Below, piece after piece: positions 22,321 through 33,742 of a stretch of 64,000 bases of DNA. The translations under genes were made by a program, and so were the position numbers. A model generated the notes under the pieces. It was not told the DNA's origin and made no database searches. It saw nothing but the letters and a program-made list of their open reading frames with translations. The DNA comes from an uncultured Bacteroidales bacterium (lineage in GTDB: Bacteria; Bacteroidota; Bacteroidia; Bacteroidales; Bacteroidaceae). Positions within the stretch are counted from its first letter, which is position 1. Each line of letters begins with the position of its first letter. Location of the stretch: contig CADCDP010000012.1 in assembly GCA_902800305.1 (NCBI GenBank), positions 1 through 64,000 of the forward strand, given 5' to 3'.

Positions 22321-24909
22321 ATGAAAAAACCTGCAACATTACAACAATCGCTGAAATACTATTTCGGTTTCGACACATTCAAGGGCGACCAAGAGGCAAT
22401 CATCCAGAATTTGCTTGCTGGCAACGACACGTTTGTGTTGATGCCAACAGGTGGTGGCAAGTCGTTATGCTACCAGTTGCCGGCTTTGCTTATGGAGGGT
22501 ACGGCTATTGTTATCTCTCCGCTGATTGCTTTGATGAAGAACCAAGTGGATGCCATTAAGTATATCAGTGAGGAAGACTGTGTGGCGCATTTTATTAACT
22601 CGTCGCTCAGCAAGGCTAATATCGAACAGGTGAAAGCCGACATCATGGCGGGGAAGACCAAGATGCTTTATGTGGCTCCCGAATCCTTGATGAAGGAAGA
22701 CAATGTGGAATTTCTGCGGCAAGTCAAGATTTCTTTTTTTGCGATAGATGAGGCTCACTGCATCTCCGAATGGGGACATGACTTCCGCCCCGAATATCGG
22801 AAAATCCGTCCTGTCATCAACTGGATTGCCATGGCTCCGATTATCGAATTGTTCCTGCCTCGCGACAAGGTGGCTGTCTTTAGGGCATTGACAGATGCTT
22901 ATAGGGAGCATAAGGTTCGCCTTGAAGCCATCAACAAGGATCTAAAGCAGTTTCCAGACCGGACGAAGAAGAAGGCTTTCGATGTGCTTTCGAAGCAAGT
23001 GCAAGGTTTGGCAGACATCATTGGTTTTATCTCGGAGATGCGGGAACAGATTAAGGATAAGTCGGACAAGTGTTATCGATTGGATTCCAAATTCAGTGAT
23101 GCGCTCATTGGCATGATGCCATCCTTCCGCAAGAATTATATGGCACTAAAGGAAAAAGTGGCGGGGATTCCAGCGGTAGATGCCTTGCCCGAATTGCCAT
23201 CCGACGAGGACATCCAGAAGGCGTCTTTGAAAATATATAATGCTCCTGTCATTGCCTTGACGGCTACAGCGACGGACAAGGTGCGTACTGACATTAAGAG
23301 AAATTTGGGAATTATAGAGGCGAAAGACTATAAGTCATCCTTCAATCGCCCGAACCTCTATTATGAAGTTCGACAGAAAACAGCCAATGTCCATAAAGAT
23401 ATTATCAAGTTTATTAAGCAGAATGAAGGTAAGAGTGGCATCATTTACTGTTTGAGTCGAAAGAAAGTGGAGGATTTGGCAGAAGTGCTGAAAGCCAACG
23501 ACATCAAGGCTGCTGCCTATCACGCTGGCATGGATTCCAAAGACCGCAGCGACACACAAGACGACTTCATCATGGAGCGCGTTGATGTGATTGTGGCTAC
23601 GATTGCTTTCGGCATGGGCATCGATAAGCCAGATGTACGTTTCGTTATCCATTATGACATCCCCAAGAGCTTGGAGGGCTACTATCAGGAAACGGGTCGT
23701 GCTGGTCGTGATGGCGGTGAAGGCCAGTGCATCACTTTCTATTGCCATAAAGACCTTGAGAAGTTGGAGCGGTTTATGAAGGACAAAACTCCAGCCGAAA
23801 AGGACATTGGTAGTCACCTGTTGGGTGAAACTGCTGCATATTGCGAGTCTTCTGTTTGTCGAAGAAAAATGCTTCTCCACTATTTTGGTGAAGAATATCA
23901 ACAAGAAAATTGTGGAAATTGTGATAATTGTTTACATCCGAAAATGAAGATAGAAGCAATGGAAAATTTACTGCTTGCTTTGCAGACCATTCAAGCAGTA
24001 AAGGAAAATTTCAGACAAGAATATATCATCAATATACTTCGTGGCGAAGAGAATGAGACGATTCTCAGTCATCACCACGACCAGTTGGAACAGTTTGGTG
24101 CGGGAGCCGATGTGGAGGAGTCCATGTGGGATGCCATTATCAATCAAGCTTGTTTGGATGGGTATATGACTAAGGAAGTGGAGTCGTATGGTGTGCTCAA
24201 ACTGACCAAGGAAGGAAAGAAGTTTATGAAGAAACCTGTTTCGTTCCAGATTGTTGAGAACAACGATTTCGATGATGATTTCGATGATAGTAACGAACAA
24301 GGCGGTACTGGAGTGGCTGATGAGGCGCTTTATAAGATGCTGATTGATTTACGAAAGAAAATCGCTAAACGTTACGATGTCCCTCCATACGTGGTCTTCC
24401 AAGATGCGTCGCTTGAATCCATGTCAACGTTGTACCCCATCAACGAGGAGGAACTCCAGAATATTCCAGGAGTTGGAGCCGGCAAGGCAAAACGCTATGG
24501 TGAAGAGTTCTGCAAACTCATCAAGCGGCATTGCGAGGACAACGACATCGTTCGCCCAACAGACATGCGTGTACGAACGGTTGCCAATAAGTCGAAAGTC
24601 AAGGTGAAGATTATTCAAGCCATTGACCGAAAGGTGGACCTTGAAGACATCGCTAAAGGCAATGGACTTGATTTCGATGAACTTCTCGATGAGATGGAGG
24701 CTATCGTCTATAGTGGTACCAAATTGAATATCGATTATTATTTCAAAGACATCGATATGGACGAAGACGTTATAGAGGATATCTATGACTATTTCCGCCG
24801 GAGCGAAACCGACGACCTTGATACTGCCCTTGACAATCTCGATGGCGACATCTATGAGGAAGATGTTCGTTTGGTACGTATCAAGTTTATTAGCGAAATG
24901 GCTAATTAA
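22321..24909 (+). CDS. recQ: RecQ DNA helicase with a large internal insertion
   Basis: 862 residues; RecQ is usually 590-730. Order: Walker [10 protein letters not shown] (about 40-48), DEAH box [20 protein letters not shown] (141-160), then an unexpected segment of about 136 residues (173-308), then motif III ([10 protein letters not shown]). Motifs IV-VI follow ([38 protein letters not shown]), then the zinc cluster (CGNCDNC), RQC region and HRDC ([30 protein letters not shown]). An acidic C-terminal extension ends the protein. The insertion is mostly helical and charged; in other RecQ proteins only about ten residues join these motifs. Role: 3'-5' unwinding of repair and recombination intermediates. 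Confidence 0.93.
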   Translation: MKKPATLQQSLKYYFGFDTFKGDQEAIIQNLLAGNDTFVLMPTGGGKSLCYQLPALLMEGTAIVISPLIALMKNQVDAIKYISEEDCVAHFINSSLSKANIEQVKADIMAGKTKMLYVAPESLMKEDNVEFLRQVKISFFAIDEAHCISEWGHDFRPEYRKIRPVINWIAMAPIIELFLPRDKVAVFRALTDAYREHKVRLEAINKDLKQFPDRTKKKAFDVLSKQVQGLADIIGFISEMREQIKDKSDKCYRLDSKFSDALIGMMPSFRKNYMALKEKVAGIPAVDALPELPSDEDIQKASLKIYNAPVIALTATATDKVRTDIKRNLGIIEAKDYKSSFNRPNLYYEVRQKTANVHKDIIKFIKQNEGKSGIIYCLSRKKVEDLAEVLKANDIKAAAYHAGMDSKDRSDTQDDFIMERVDVIVATIAFGMGIDKPDVRFVIHYDIPKSLEGYYQETGRAGRDGGEGQCITFYCHKDLEKLERFMKDKTPAEKDIGSHLLGETAAYCESSVCRRKMLLHYFGEEYQQENCGNCDNCLHPKMKIEAMENLLLALQTIQAVKENFRQEYIINILRGEENETILSHHHDQLEQFGAGADVEESMWDAIINQACLDGYMTKEVESYGVLKLTKEGKKFMKKPVSFQIVENNDFDDDFDDSNEQGGTGVADEALYKMLIDLRKKIAKRYDVPPYVVFQDASLESMSTLYPINEEELQNIPGVGAGKAKRYGEEFCKLIKRHCEDNDIVRPTDMRVRTVANKSKVKVKIIQAIDRKVDLEDIAKGNGLDFDELLDEMEAIVYSGTKLNIDYYFKDIDMDEDVIEDIYDYFRRSETDDLDTALDNLDGDIYEEDVRLVRIKFISEMAN

Positions 24910-24920
24910 GGTAAAAAAGA

Positions 24921-25009
24921 AAAAATGAAAAGTGAAAAATTTGCTACCGCAGCAGTTCGCCAATCGTTGACGTGCAAGTGCGGTAGCAAATTTTTCACTT
25001 TTCATTTTT
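24921..25009. repeat. Intergenic hairpin with perfect 31-bp stem
   Basis: Left arm 24921-24951 and right arm 24979-25009 are perfectly complementary over 31 bp. The arms contain ATGAAAAGTGAAAAATTTGC and continue to CTACCGCA. It belongs to the same class as 4858-4951. It may also terminate recQ, since T-rich sequence follows to 25034. Confidence 0.85.
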
Positions 25010-25035
25010 ACCTTTTACCTTTTTTTACTTTTTCT

Positions 25036-25066
25036 TTTGCCATGTCGTAAAAAGTCCTTACCTTTG
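25036..25066 (+). promoter_or_regulatory. guaB promoter
   Basis: TTTG (25036-25039), 19-base spacer, TACCTTTG (25059-25066), 22 bases before the ATG. Confidence 0.85.
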
Positions 25067-25076
25067 CACGCAATAA

Positions 25077-26567
<1,491 letters not shown>

Positions 26568-26574
26568 ACGGCGT

Positions 26575-26663
26575 AGGCTTTATGTCCAGGCGATAGGACG
26601 CCATAAGGCGCATCGGGCTTGCATGATAACTCATGTGCCCGTTGGTAATTTTGACATAAGCCC
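26575..26663 (+). other. Possible structured RNA between guaB and the PPIase gene
   Basis: An outer stem pairs GGCTTTATGTC (26576-26586) with GACATAAGCC (26653-26662), one base bulged. Inside are a GGCG/CGCC hairpin (about 26590-26603) and a hairpin of GGGCTTGCATGA with TCATGTGCCC (about 26615-26640). This would fold as a three-way junction in the guaB 3' region. No known family is recognised. It is a proposal from complementarity only. Confidence 0.35.
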
Positions 26664-26730
26664 GTTATTGAAGTACTTGTGTCGAGAACGTCTAAATTGT
26701 ACTTGGAATTGTTAAAAAACTATTATAGGA

Positions 26731-26762
26731 GCGATTACCACTAACGTGGTAGTCGCTTTTTT
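26731..26762 (+). terminator. Terminator upstream of the PPIase operon
   Basis: GCGATTACCAC (26731-26741) pairs with GTGGTAGTCGC (26746-26756) with one G-T pair, loop TAAC, followed by T6. Confidence 0.9.
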
Positions 26763-26775
26763 CGTTTGTTTTTCG

Positions 26776-26783
26776 TACCTTTG
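26776..26783 (+). promoter_or_regulatory. -7 box for the PPIase-surA-ostA operon
   Basis: TACCTTTG, 30 bases before the ATG at 26814. A clear -33 at the standard distance was not found. Confidence 0.65.
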
Positions 26784-26813
26784 CACTCAAATATGTAAAA
26801 AAGAGAACAAAAG

Positions 26814-28250
26814 ATGAAAAAGATAGCATTAGCGGTGGCGACATTCGCAATGGGGCTGACGGCTGTGGCGCAGACGGCAGACCCCGTCATCATGAAAATC
26901 AATGGTAAGAATATCACGAGAAGTGAGTTTGAGTATTCGTTCAACAAGAATAACTCCGACGGTGTGCTTGACAAGAAGTCTGTAGAGGAGTATGTGCCTT
27001 TGTTTGTCGATTTCAAGCTGAAGGTGGCGGAGGCAGAATATCAGAAAATCGACACGATTGCAAGCATTCGCAAAGAACTGGACGGTTATAAGGAGCAGAT
27101 GGTGATACCTACGATAGTGGATTCTGCTTTCATTGAGCGTGAGGCCAGAAAGACTTACGACAATACGGCGGCTCGTTTCGATGGACAAGACCTTTTGACT
27201 GCCAGCCACATTCTGGTGCTCTTGCGTCAGGATGCTACGGAAGAACAGCAACAGGCAGGAAAAGCTCGCATTGACTCCATCTACGATGTGCTGAAGGCCG
27301 TGCCGAAAGACCAACTGGCTGCGAAGTTTGCTGAAGTGGCGCAGGCAACCAGTGACGACAAGGGGAGTGCCCAGCGTGGTGGTGCCCTTGGCCAGTTTGG
27401 AAAGGGCATGATGATTCCTGATTTCGAGAATGCAGCCTACGCGTTGAAAGTAGGTGAAATGTCTGCTCCAGTCAAGTCAACGGTAGGTTATCACATCATC
27501 TATATGACAGAACGCCATCCGTTTGAGCCATACGAGTTCCATCACGATAACATTATTAAGTTCCTGGAACAGCGAGGCATTCGTGAAGCTTCAGCCAATG
27601 CTTACATCGACTCTATTGCCCAGCAAAGGGGTGTCGCTCGTGCAGAAGTGATAGAGGAACTGCACCAGAAGTTGATGGAAGAGGATGCCGAACAGAAATA
27701 CCTTTCTCAAGAATACTACGATGGCACCTTGATGTATGAGGTGACAAAGAAGGATGTTTGGGATAAAGCACAGAATGACACGGACGGTCAGGCTGCCTAT
27801 TTCAAGGCACATAAAAAGGATTATGCTTGGGACTCTCCACGTTTCTGTGGCATCATTATTCATGCCAAGGATGCTGCTACTGTAGCCAAGGCAAAGACAC
27901 TGCTGAAAGGTGTGGCAGAGGAGGACTATGCGAAGACGGTCACTTCGGGTTTGAACAACGACTCTGTGAAGGTGGTTCGTGTTGAACGAGGCATTTTTAA
28001 GCAAGGTGACAATGCTAACGTGGACAGTCTGGTGTTTAAGCAGAAGACGACCCTGAAACCGATGAAGGATTATCCCGAAACAGATGTGTACGGAAAAATA
28101 GCCAAGGCACCTCGTAGCTACAAGGATGTGAAGGGACAGGTGACGACTGACTATCAAAACATGATGGAGAAGCAGTGGGTGGATGAACTTCGGAAGAAAT
28201 TTTCGGTAGAAGTGTATGATGAAGTTGTCAAGACGGTAAACAAACATTGA
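26814..28250 (+). CDS. Periplasmic parvulin-type peptidyl-prolyl isomerase
   Basis: 478 residues with a signal peptide (MKKIALAVATFAMGLTAVAQ). The parvulin domain is near residues 123-228: LTASHILVLLRQ, GGALGQFGKGMMIPDFENAAYAL, STVGYHIIYMTERHP. The rest is helical chaperone-like sequence. It likely helps outer-membrane protein folding, as with PpiD/SurA proteins. The next gene starts one base after its stop, so translation is coupled. Confidence 0.9.
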   Translation: MKKIALAVATFAMGLTAVAQTADPVIMKINGKNITRSEFEYSFNKNNSDGVLDKKSVEEYVPLFVDFKLKVAEAEYQKIDTIASIRKELDGYKEQMVIPTIVDSAFIEREARKTYDNTAARFDGQDLLTASHILVLLRQDATEEQQQAGKARIDSIYDVLKAVPKDQLAAKFAEVAQATSDDKGSAQRGGALGQFGKGMMIPDFENAAYALKVGEMSAPVKSTVGYHIIYMTERHPFEPYEFHHDNIIKFLEQRGIREASANAYIDSIAQQRGVARAEVIEELHQKLMEEDAEQKYLSQEYYDGTLMYEVTKKDVWDKAQNDTDGQAAYFKAHKKDYAWDSPRFCGIIIHAKDAATVAKAKTLLKGVAEEDYAKTVTSGLNNDSVKVVRVERGIFKQGDNANVDSLVFKQKTTLKPMKDYPETDVYGKIAKAPRSYKDVKGQVTTDYQNMMEKQWVDELRKKFSVEVYDEVVKTVNKH

Positions 28251-28251
28251 C

Positions 28252-29604
28252 ATGAAGATGCGTAAGATTCTATGGGGCTTGTTCTCTGTGCTTTCTCTTG
28301 GCGTTTTGGCTCAGAGCCAAGACAATGTGATAGATGAAGTTGTCTGGGTGGTGGGCGATGAAGCTATCCTCAAGTCGGATGTGGAGAATGCCCGTATTGA
28401 AGCGTTGCAGGAAGGTCAACGTTGGGAAGGTGACCCTTATTGTGTGATTCCTGAACAGCTGGCTATCCAGAAGCTGTTTCTTCATCAGGCCGCCATCGAC
28501 TCGGTGGAGGTGTCGGATGCCGATGTCTTTCAACGTGTGGATCAAGACATTAATTTTGCTATCTTGAATGTTGGTTCGAAAGAGAAACTGGAAGAGTATG
28601 TGGGAATGTCGCTCTCGCAATACCGTGAACGTCGTTTTGACATGACACGTGACCGCGAGAAAGTAAGTACAGTACAACGCAATTTGGTGAAGGACATTAA
28701 AGTGACCCCAGCCCAAGTGCGTCGCTATTTCAAGGAAGTGCCAGAAGACAGTGTGCCGTTTGTCCCCACAAGAGTTGAATGTCAAATTATTACGAGAGAT
28801 CCCCAAATTCCTTTGGAAGAGATTGACCGCGTGAAAGATGAGCTTCGTAGCTATACGGAACGTGTGAACAATGGCAGCACGCAATTCTCTACGCTCGCAT
28901 TGCTCTATTCGGAAGACAAGGAGTCTGCAAAGATGGGAGGTGAGATGGGTTTCCAGCCACGCTCGGCGTTTGTTCCGGAATTTGCTAATGCGGCATTTAA
29001 CCTGACTGACCCTAATGCTATTTCGAAAGTGGTGGAAACGGAATTTGGATTCCATATCATCCAGTTGATAGAGAAACGTGGTGACATGGTGAACTGCCGC
29101 CACATTCTCCGAAAACCACGGGTTACGATGGAGGCTTTGCAGCAGTGTATTAACGATTTGGATTCCATCACGGCAGAGATTAACAAAGAACTTTACACCT
29201 TTGATGAATGTGTGTCGGTAGTTTCATACGACAAAGACACTCGTAATAACTATGGTTTGTTGTTCGATAAAAACAGCGGAACGTCGAAGTTTGAGATGAA
29301 AGATTTGCCTCCAGAAGTGGCTCGTGCTGTGGCAGGCTTGAATGTCGGAGATATTTCTAAACCTTTCATCATGGTGAATAATAAAGGTAAGGAGGTCGTG
29401 GCTATTGTGAAGTTGAAGAGCCGCGTGAATGGGCATCGGGCTACGATGGCCGATGACTATCAGGAATTGCAAGATGTTTTGGTGGAAAAATTGAGTCAGG
29501 AGAAAATCGAGAAGTGGATTCGAGAGAAGCAGCAAACTACCTACATTCACATCAACGACGAATGGAAAAACTGTGAGTTCCAGTATCCAGGATGGATTAA
29601 GTGA
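28252..29604 (+). CDS. surA: SurA-like periplasmic chaperone/PPIase
   Basis: 450 residues with a signal peptide (ILWGLFSVLSLGVLAQSQ). A SurA-type N-terminal part starts DNVIDEVVWVVGDEAILKSDVE and one parvulin domain is clear (VECQIITR...GGEMGFQPRSAFVPEFANAAFNL...FGFHIIQLIEKRG). A second, weaker parvulin-like region follows. It lies between the PPIase and ostA genes, fitting outer-membrane assembly. Confidence 0.9.
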   Translation: MKMRKILWGLFSVLSLGVLAQSQDNVIDEVVWVVGDEAILKSDVENARIEALQEGQRWEGDPYCVIPEQLAIQKLFLHQAAIDSVEVSDADVFQRVDQDINFAILNVGSKEKLEEYVGMSLSQYRERRFDMTRDREKVSTVQRNLVKDIKVTPAQVRRYFKEVPEDSVPFVPTRVECQIITRDPQIPLEEIDRVKDELRSYTERVNNGSTQFSTLALLYSEDKESAKMGGEMGFQPRSAFVPEFANAAFNLTDPNAISKVVETEFGFHIIQLIEKRGDMVNCRHILRKPRVTMEALQQCINDLDSITAEINKELYTFDECVSVVSYDKDTRNNYGLLFDKNSGTSKFEMKDLPPEVARAVAGLNVGDISKPFIMVNNKGKEVVAIVKLKSRVNGHRATMADDYQELQDVLVEKLSQEKIEKWIREKQQTTYIHINDEWKNCEFQYPGWIK

Positions 29605-29639
29605 AATTCTGTCAGGGAATACAAATGGGTGTTTAATCC

Positions 29640-31286
29640 ATGCGAAAGAGTAAGAATAACATACGAGGAAGACTGTTGATAGGCACGATGTGTCTATCTG
29701 TCTTTTGTATGCTATGCGCTTCAACGCCAGATGACAAACAGCGTCGCCAGTCAAGCGAAGAAGTAAAACTCATCCATAGTGATGTGCTGTATAAAACTCC
29801 GATGGATGTACGAGCCGATGTGTTGGTGGGGCATGTGAAGCTTTACCATGATGGTATGTATCTGGATTGTGACAGTGCCAGATTCTATAAGGCTGAAAAC
29901 ACCTTTAACGCTTACGGGCACGTGAAGATGGTGCAGGGTGATACACTGACCCTGACGAGCGACACATTGTTATATAATGGCCCCATGATGCAGGCTCACG
30001 CGATGGGAAATGCTGTGCTCATCCATCGAAAGACCAAACTGACCACTTCGTTAATAGACTATGACCGTTTGGAGGGAGTGGGGTTCTATCCTCGACATGG
30101 TATCTTGTATGACGAGGACAATGTGCTGAACTCTGATTATGGGCAATATACTCCAGCTTTGAACGAAGCTATTTTTAAGGACAATGTGGTGCTTGAGAAT
30201 CCGAAGTTCAATCTGAAAACCAATGAACTGTACTATTATTCGAACACGAAGGTCGCTAAGATTGTGTCGGAAACTAACATCGTTTCAACAGATAGTACAT
30301 TTGTTTATGCTATCCGTGGTGACTACAACACCCAGACTGGACAGGCAAGCTTAATGGAACGCTCGCATGTGTATAAGGATATGCGAGACATCGTGGGTGA
30401 TAGCTTGTATTGCGATGATGAGGCAGGGGTGAGCGAGGCGTTTGGCAACGTGATTCTGACGGACGTGGAGAATAAGTGTATGTTGACGGGAAACTATTGT
30501 CGCTATGAGGATTTGACAGGGGTGGCTGTGGCTACTGATAGCGCTGTGTGCTACGAGTTTTCTGGCCCTGATACGTTATATGTGCATGGTGATACACTGA
30601 GAATGGTGACGTATAACCAAAAGACGGATTCGGTGTATAGGGACTTGTTTGCCTATCACAAAGTGAGAATGTTCAGAAACGATTTCCAAGGTGTGTGCGA
30701 CTCTCTGGTGTCGCATGAGCTGGATTCTTGTACCTATATGTATGGTCAGCCCATTTTGTGGAACGAGGGTCAACAGGTATTCGGAGAGGAAATCCGTGTG
30801 TACAACAATGATAGCACGGTGGACTGGATACACATTATCAACCAAGCCATGACCATCGAACGGTTGGATTCGTTGTCGTATAATCAGGTGTCGGCCAAGG
30901 AGATGTTTTGCTATTTTGTCAATGGAGAAATGGAACATAACAATGCGAAAGGCAATGTGTATGTGTGCTACTTCATGGACGAGAGTGATGGCAACCGCAT
31001 CGGCATGAACTATACGGAAACACCGGAAATGAACCTCTATCTGCAGAATAAGAAGGTGTATAAAATATGGATGTCCACACCTTCTGGGACGATGTTCCCT
31101 CCTTTTGCTATCCCTGAAGACAAACGTTATTTGGCAGGGTTTGCATGGTTTGACTATATCCGTCCGAAAAGCAAAGATGACATTTTTGATTGGAGGTCGA
31201 AAAAGAAGGAACAGGAGTTGAAGAAGACGGAGCAAAAGGTGGTTCCGAAGCAACGGCTGGACGAGATAGGAGGAATGGAAAGATAA
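29640..31286 (+). CDS. OstA/LptA-like envelope protein
   Basis: 548 residues. The N-terminal signal (LLIGTMCLSVFCMLCAS) may be a lipoprotein type. Repeated beta-strand phrases (VRADVLVGHVKLYHDGMYLDCDSARFY, AYGHVKMVQGDTLTLTSDTLLYNG) are typical of the OstA domain that forms the LPS bridge. It is much longer than E. coli LptA, as in other Bacteroidetes OstA-like proteins. Likely carries LPS across the periplasm; the C-terminal 200 residues are not assigned. Confidence 0.85.
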   Translation: MRKSKNNIRGRLLIGTMCLSVFCMLCASTPDDKQRRQSSEEVKLIHSDVLYKTPMDVRADVLVGHVKLYHDGMYLDCDSARFYKAENTFNAYGHVKMVQGDTLTLTSDTLLYNGPMMQAHAMGNAVLIHRKTKLTTSLIDYDRLEGVGFYPRHGILYDEDNVLNSDYGQYTPALNEAIFKDNVVLENPKFNLKTNELYYYSNTKVAKIVSETNIVSTDSTFVYAIRGDYNTQTGQASLMERSHVYKDMRDIVGDSLYCDDEAGVSEAFGNVILTDVENKCMLTGNYCRYEDLTGVAVATDSAVCYEFSGPDTLYVHGDTLRMVTYNQKTDSVYRDLFAYHKVRMFRNDFQGVCDSLVSHELDSCTYMYGQPILWNEGQQVFGEEIRVYNNDSTVDWIHIINQAMTIERLDSLSYNQVSAKEMFCYFVNGEMEHNNAKGNVYVCYFMDESDGNRIGMNYTETPEMNLYLQNKKVYKIWMSTPSGTMFPPFAIPEDKRYLAGFAWFDYIRPKSKDDIFDWRSKKKEQELKKTEQKVVPKQRLDEIGGMER

Positions 31287-31332
31287 AGGCTCAAAGAAGA
31301 GTGTATAAATAAATGTATAGGAGATAAAGCGT

Positions 31333-31629
31333 ATGGCATTGTTTTCAGCGAGGAAGCCACGGGGCTTCAAGCATAATTATATTTATTACGACCCTCGTAA
31401 GGAAAGGCTGAAGGAGATAGACGAACGTGCAAAGCGTGAACTGGGGCTTCTTCCCCCCAAGGAGTTCTCTCCAGAGGACATTCGTGGAAAGTTTGTTCAG
31501 GCAACCACGCATCTGAAGCGTCGTAAGGAAAGTGGTAAAAAGCCTGTTTCATACGGTGTGCTCATTATCACCATCGTGCTGTTATTGCTTTTGATGCGTT
31601 ATCTCTATACGGGACAATTGTTTTTTTGA
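31333..31629 (+). CDS. Small single-pass membrane protein
   Basis: 98 residues. A basic, polar N-terminal part (KPRGFKHNYIYYDPRKERLKEIDERAKRELG) is followed by one membrane helix (VLIITIVLLLLLMRYLY, about residues 74-91). It sits between ostA and mutL, a placement kept in Bacteroidales. Function unknown. Confidence 0.85.
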   Translation: MALFSARKPRGFKHNYIYYDPRKERLKEIDERAKRELGLLPPKEFSPEDIRGKFVQATTHLKRRKESGKKPVSYGVLIITIVLLLLLMRYLYTGQLFF

Positions 31630-31647
31630 ATTAAAAGAGATTATACT

Positions 31648-33546
31648 TTGGACGACATTATTCATCTTCTTCCCGATTCTGTGGCCAACCAAATTGCGGC
31701 TGGCGAAGTAGTTCAGCGTCCTTCTTCCATTATCAAGGAGATGGTAGAAAACTCTATCGATGCTGAGGCGGAAAACATACAGGTGTTAGTGACGGATGGC
31801 GGTAAAACGAATGTGCAGGTGATTGACGACGGAAAGGGAATGTCGGAAACGGATGCACGACTTTCGTTTGAACGTCATGCCACGTCTAAAATTCTAAAGG
31901 CTTCCGACCTTTTCAATTTGACGACGATGGGGTTTCGTGGGGAAGCTTTGGCAAGTATCGCTGCTGTGGCTCAAGTGGAGTTGAAAACCCGCAGAAAAGA
32001 GGATGAACTGGGTACACTCATTCAGATTTCAGGCTCAAAAATAGAACGCCAAGAGCCTGTGGTGTGTCCCGTGGGAAGTAATTTCTCGGTGAATAATCTG
32101 TTTTTCAATGTTCCAGCCCGAAGGAAATTCTTAAAGTCGAATCAGACAGAACTGACAAATGTCGTGGCGGACTTTCAACGTATTGTGTTGGTTCATCCTG
32201 AAATCTCGTTCACATTATACAATAATGGGGTAGAAATGTACCGTTTGCCCAAAGCTTCTGTGCGTCAGAGAATACTAGATGTTTTTGGAAAGAAAATCAA
32301 TGCAGACCTTTTACCCGTAGAGGTGGAGACTTCTCTTGTCAACATCTCGGGATATGTCGGAAAACCAGAATCCTCAAAGAAAAAGGGAGTGCATCAATAT
32401 TTCTTTGTGAATGGTCGCTATATGCGCCATCCCTATTTCCATAGCGCGGTGATGAAGGCATACGAAAATCTCATACCCGTGGGAGAACATGTCTCGTACT
32501 TTATTTATCTGTCTGTAGATGCGTCATCTATCGACGTGAATGTGCATCCTACCAAGACAGAAATAAAGTTCGATAATGAACAGCCAATATGGCAAGTGCT
32601 TTCTGCTGTTGTGAAAGAGACCCTCGGACAATTTTGTAATGTTCCGATGATTGATTTTGATGTAGAGGGTCGGCCAGACATCCCTGTGATGGGAACGACG
32701 ACATCCATACCTCATCAGCCGAAACCTCTTGTCTCTACCTATAACCCTTTTAAGGAAGGAAAAGAGCAGGGCTACTCTCGGTCGGCAGGATGGGAAAAAC
32801 TGTTTGAGAAGTCGTTGATTCCTAAAGGAGAAATGCTCTTGTCTGATGTTGAAAAGGGTTCTTCTTCATGGCATGGTGGATTGACTCCCCAAGATATTCA
32901 AATAGGGGCAGAAGTGCCAGAAGAACAGCATTTGCAAAAGTCGTTATGGAATGATTGTTTAGACATTTCAGCTCCCCTGTTTGATGTGTCAGTCCCGAAG
33001 TTCCAATATAAAGGAAAGTATATTGTCCTTCCTTGCGCTAATGGAATTATGGTTGTCAATCAACATCGAGCACATGTACGAGTCCTTTTTGACCAGTACA
33101 TGTCATACATTAGCTCTCATAATCGTCCTTCGCAGAAGGAAATATTTCCCAATATCATCCAGTTTGACAAGGAAGATGAATTGATATTGGAAGATATGAT
33201 GGAAGATATTTGTAGTTTGGGCTTTGAATTGTCGAATCTTGGTGGTGGCGCATATTCTATCAATGGTGTGCCAGCTGGCATTGAAGGCGTGAACGTTGAT
33301 AGTCTTCTTCGTGAGATGGTTGTCTCTGCAAAAGAGAGAACCAGTAATATAAAAAAAGACGCACAAGAGGCTTTGGCATTGACTATGGCGGAGAACGCGG
33401 CGATAGTTTATGGCCAAGTATTATCTACGATGGAGATGGAGCGATTGTTGCAAGATTTGTTTGTTTCGGCGGCACCGGCTCGAACCCCTGACGGAAAAAT
33501 GGTTTATACAATACTGGAAGATAAGGTTCTGGCTGATTTGTGTTGA
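31648..33546 (+). CDS. mutL: DNA mismatch repair protein MutL
   Basis: 632 residues, starting at TTG (31648); no ATG or GTG in frame fits the conserved start DIIHLLPDSVANQIAAGEVV. The GHKL ATPase motifs are intact (ENSIDA, DDGKGM, TMGFRGEALASI). The C-terminal part has NQHRAHVRVLF where endonuclease MutLs have DQHAxxE, and ends without the ACxxA and CPHGRP zinc motifs. By reading, this MutL lacks the nuclease activity. It works as the linker between MutS and downstream repair steps. Confidence 0.95.
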   Translation: MDDIIHLLPDSVANQIAAGEVVQRPSSIIKEMVENSIDAEAENIQVLVTDGGKTNVQVIDDGKGMSETDARLSFERHATSKILKASDLFNLTTMGFRGEALASIAAVAQVELKTRRKEDELGTLIQISGSKIERQEPVVCPVGSNFSVNNLFFNVPARRKFLKSNQTELTNVVADFQRIVLVHPEISFTLYNNGVEMYRLPKASVRQRILDVFGKKINADLLPVEVETSLVNISGYVGKPESSKKKGVHQYFFVNGRYMRHPYFHSAVMKAYENLIPVGEHVSYFIYLSVDASSIDVNVHPTKTEIKFDNEQPIWQVLSAVVKETLGQFCNVPMIDFDVEGRPDIPVMGTTTSIPHQPKPLVSTYNPFKEGKEQGYSRSAGWEKLFEKSLIPKGEMLLSDVEKGSSSWHGGLTPQDIQIGAEVPEEQHLQKSLWNDCLDISAPLFDVSVPKFQYKGKYIVLPCANGIMVVNQHRAHVRVLFDQYMSYISSHNRPSQKEIFPNIIQFDKEDELILEDMMEDICSLGFELSNLGGGAYSINGVPAGIEGVNVDSLLREMVVSAKERTSNIKKDAQEALALTMAENAAIVYGQVLSTMEMERLLQDLFVSAAPARTPDGKMVYTILEDKVLADLC

Positions 33547-33662
33547 TGCATATTTGTGTTTTTAATGACATGTTGAGTGTACGAAAATGCAGTAATGGCA
33601 ATTATTTTGTTGTTTTTTTTATGTTTTTTTGTTTTATATGATGAAGTCTTAATTTTATTTGC

Positions 33663-33670
33663 TACCTTTG
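33663..33670 (+). promoter_or_regulatory. -7 box for the first OmpA-like gene
   Basis: TACCTTTG, giving a leader of about 65 nt before the ATG at 33743. Confidence 0.65.
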
Positions 33671-33742
33671 TACTCGAAATGTGGCATGAGGTTTAGGTTA
33701 GTTATGCCTTCTATTTTGAAAAGTAACAAATTAAATATAAAT

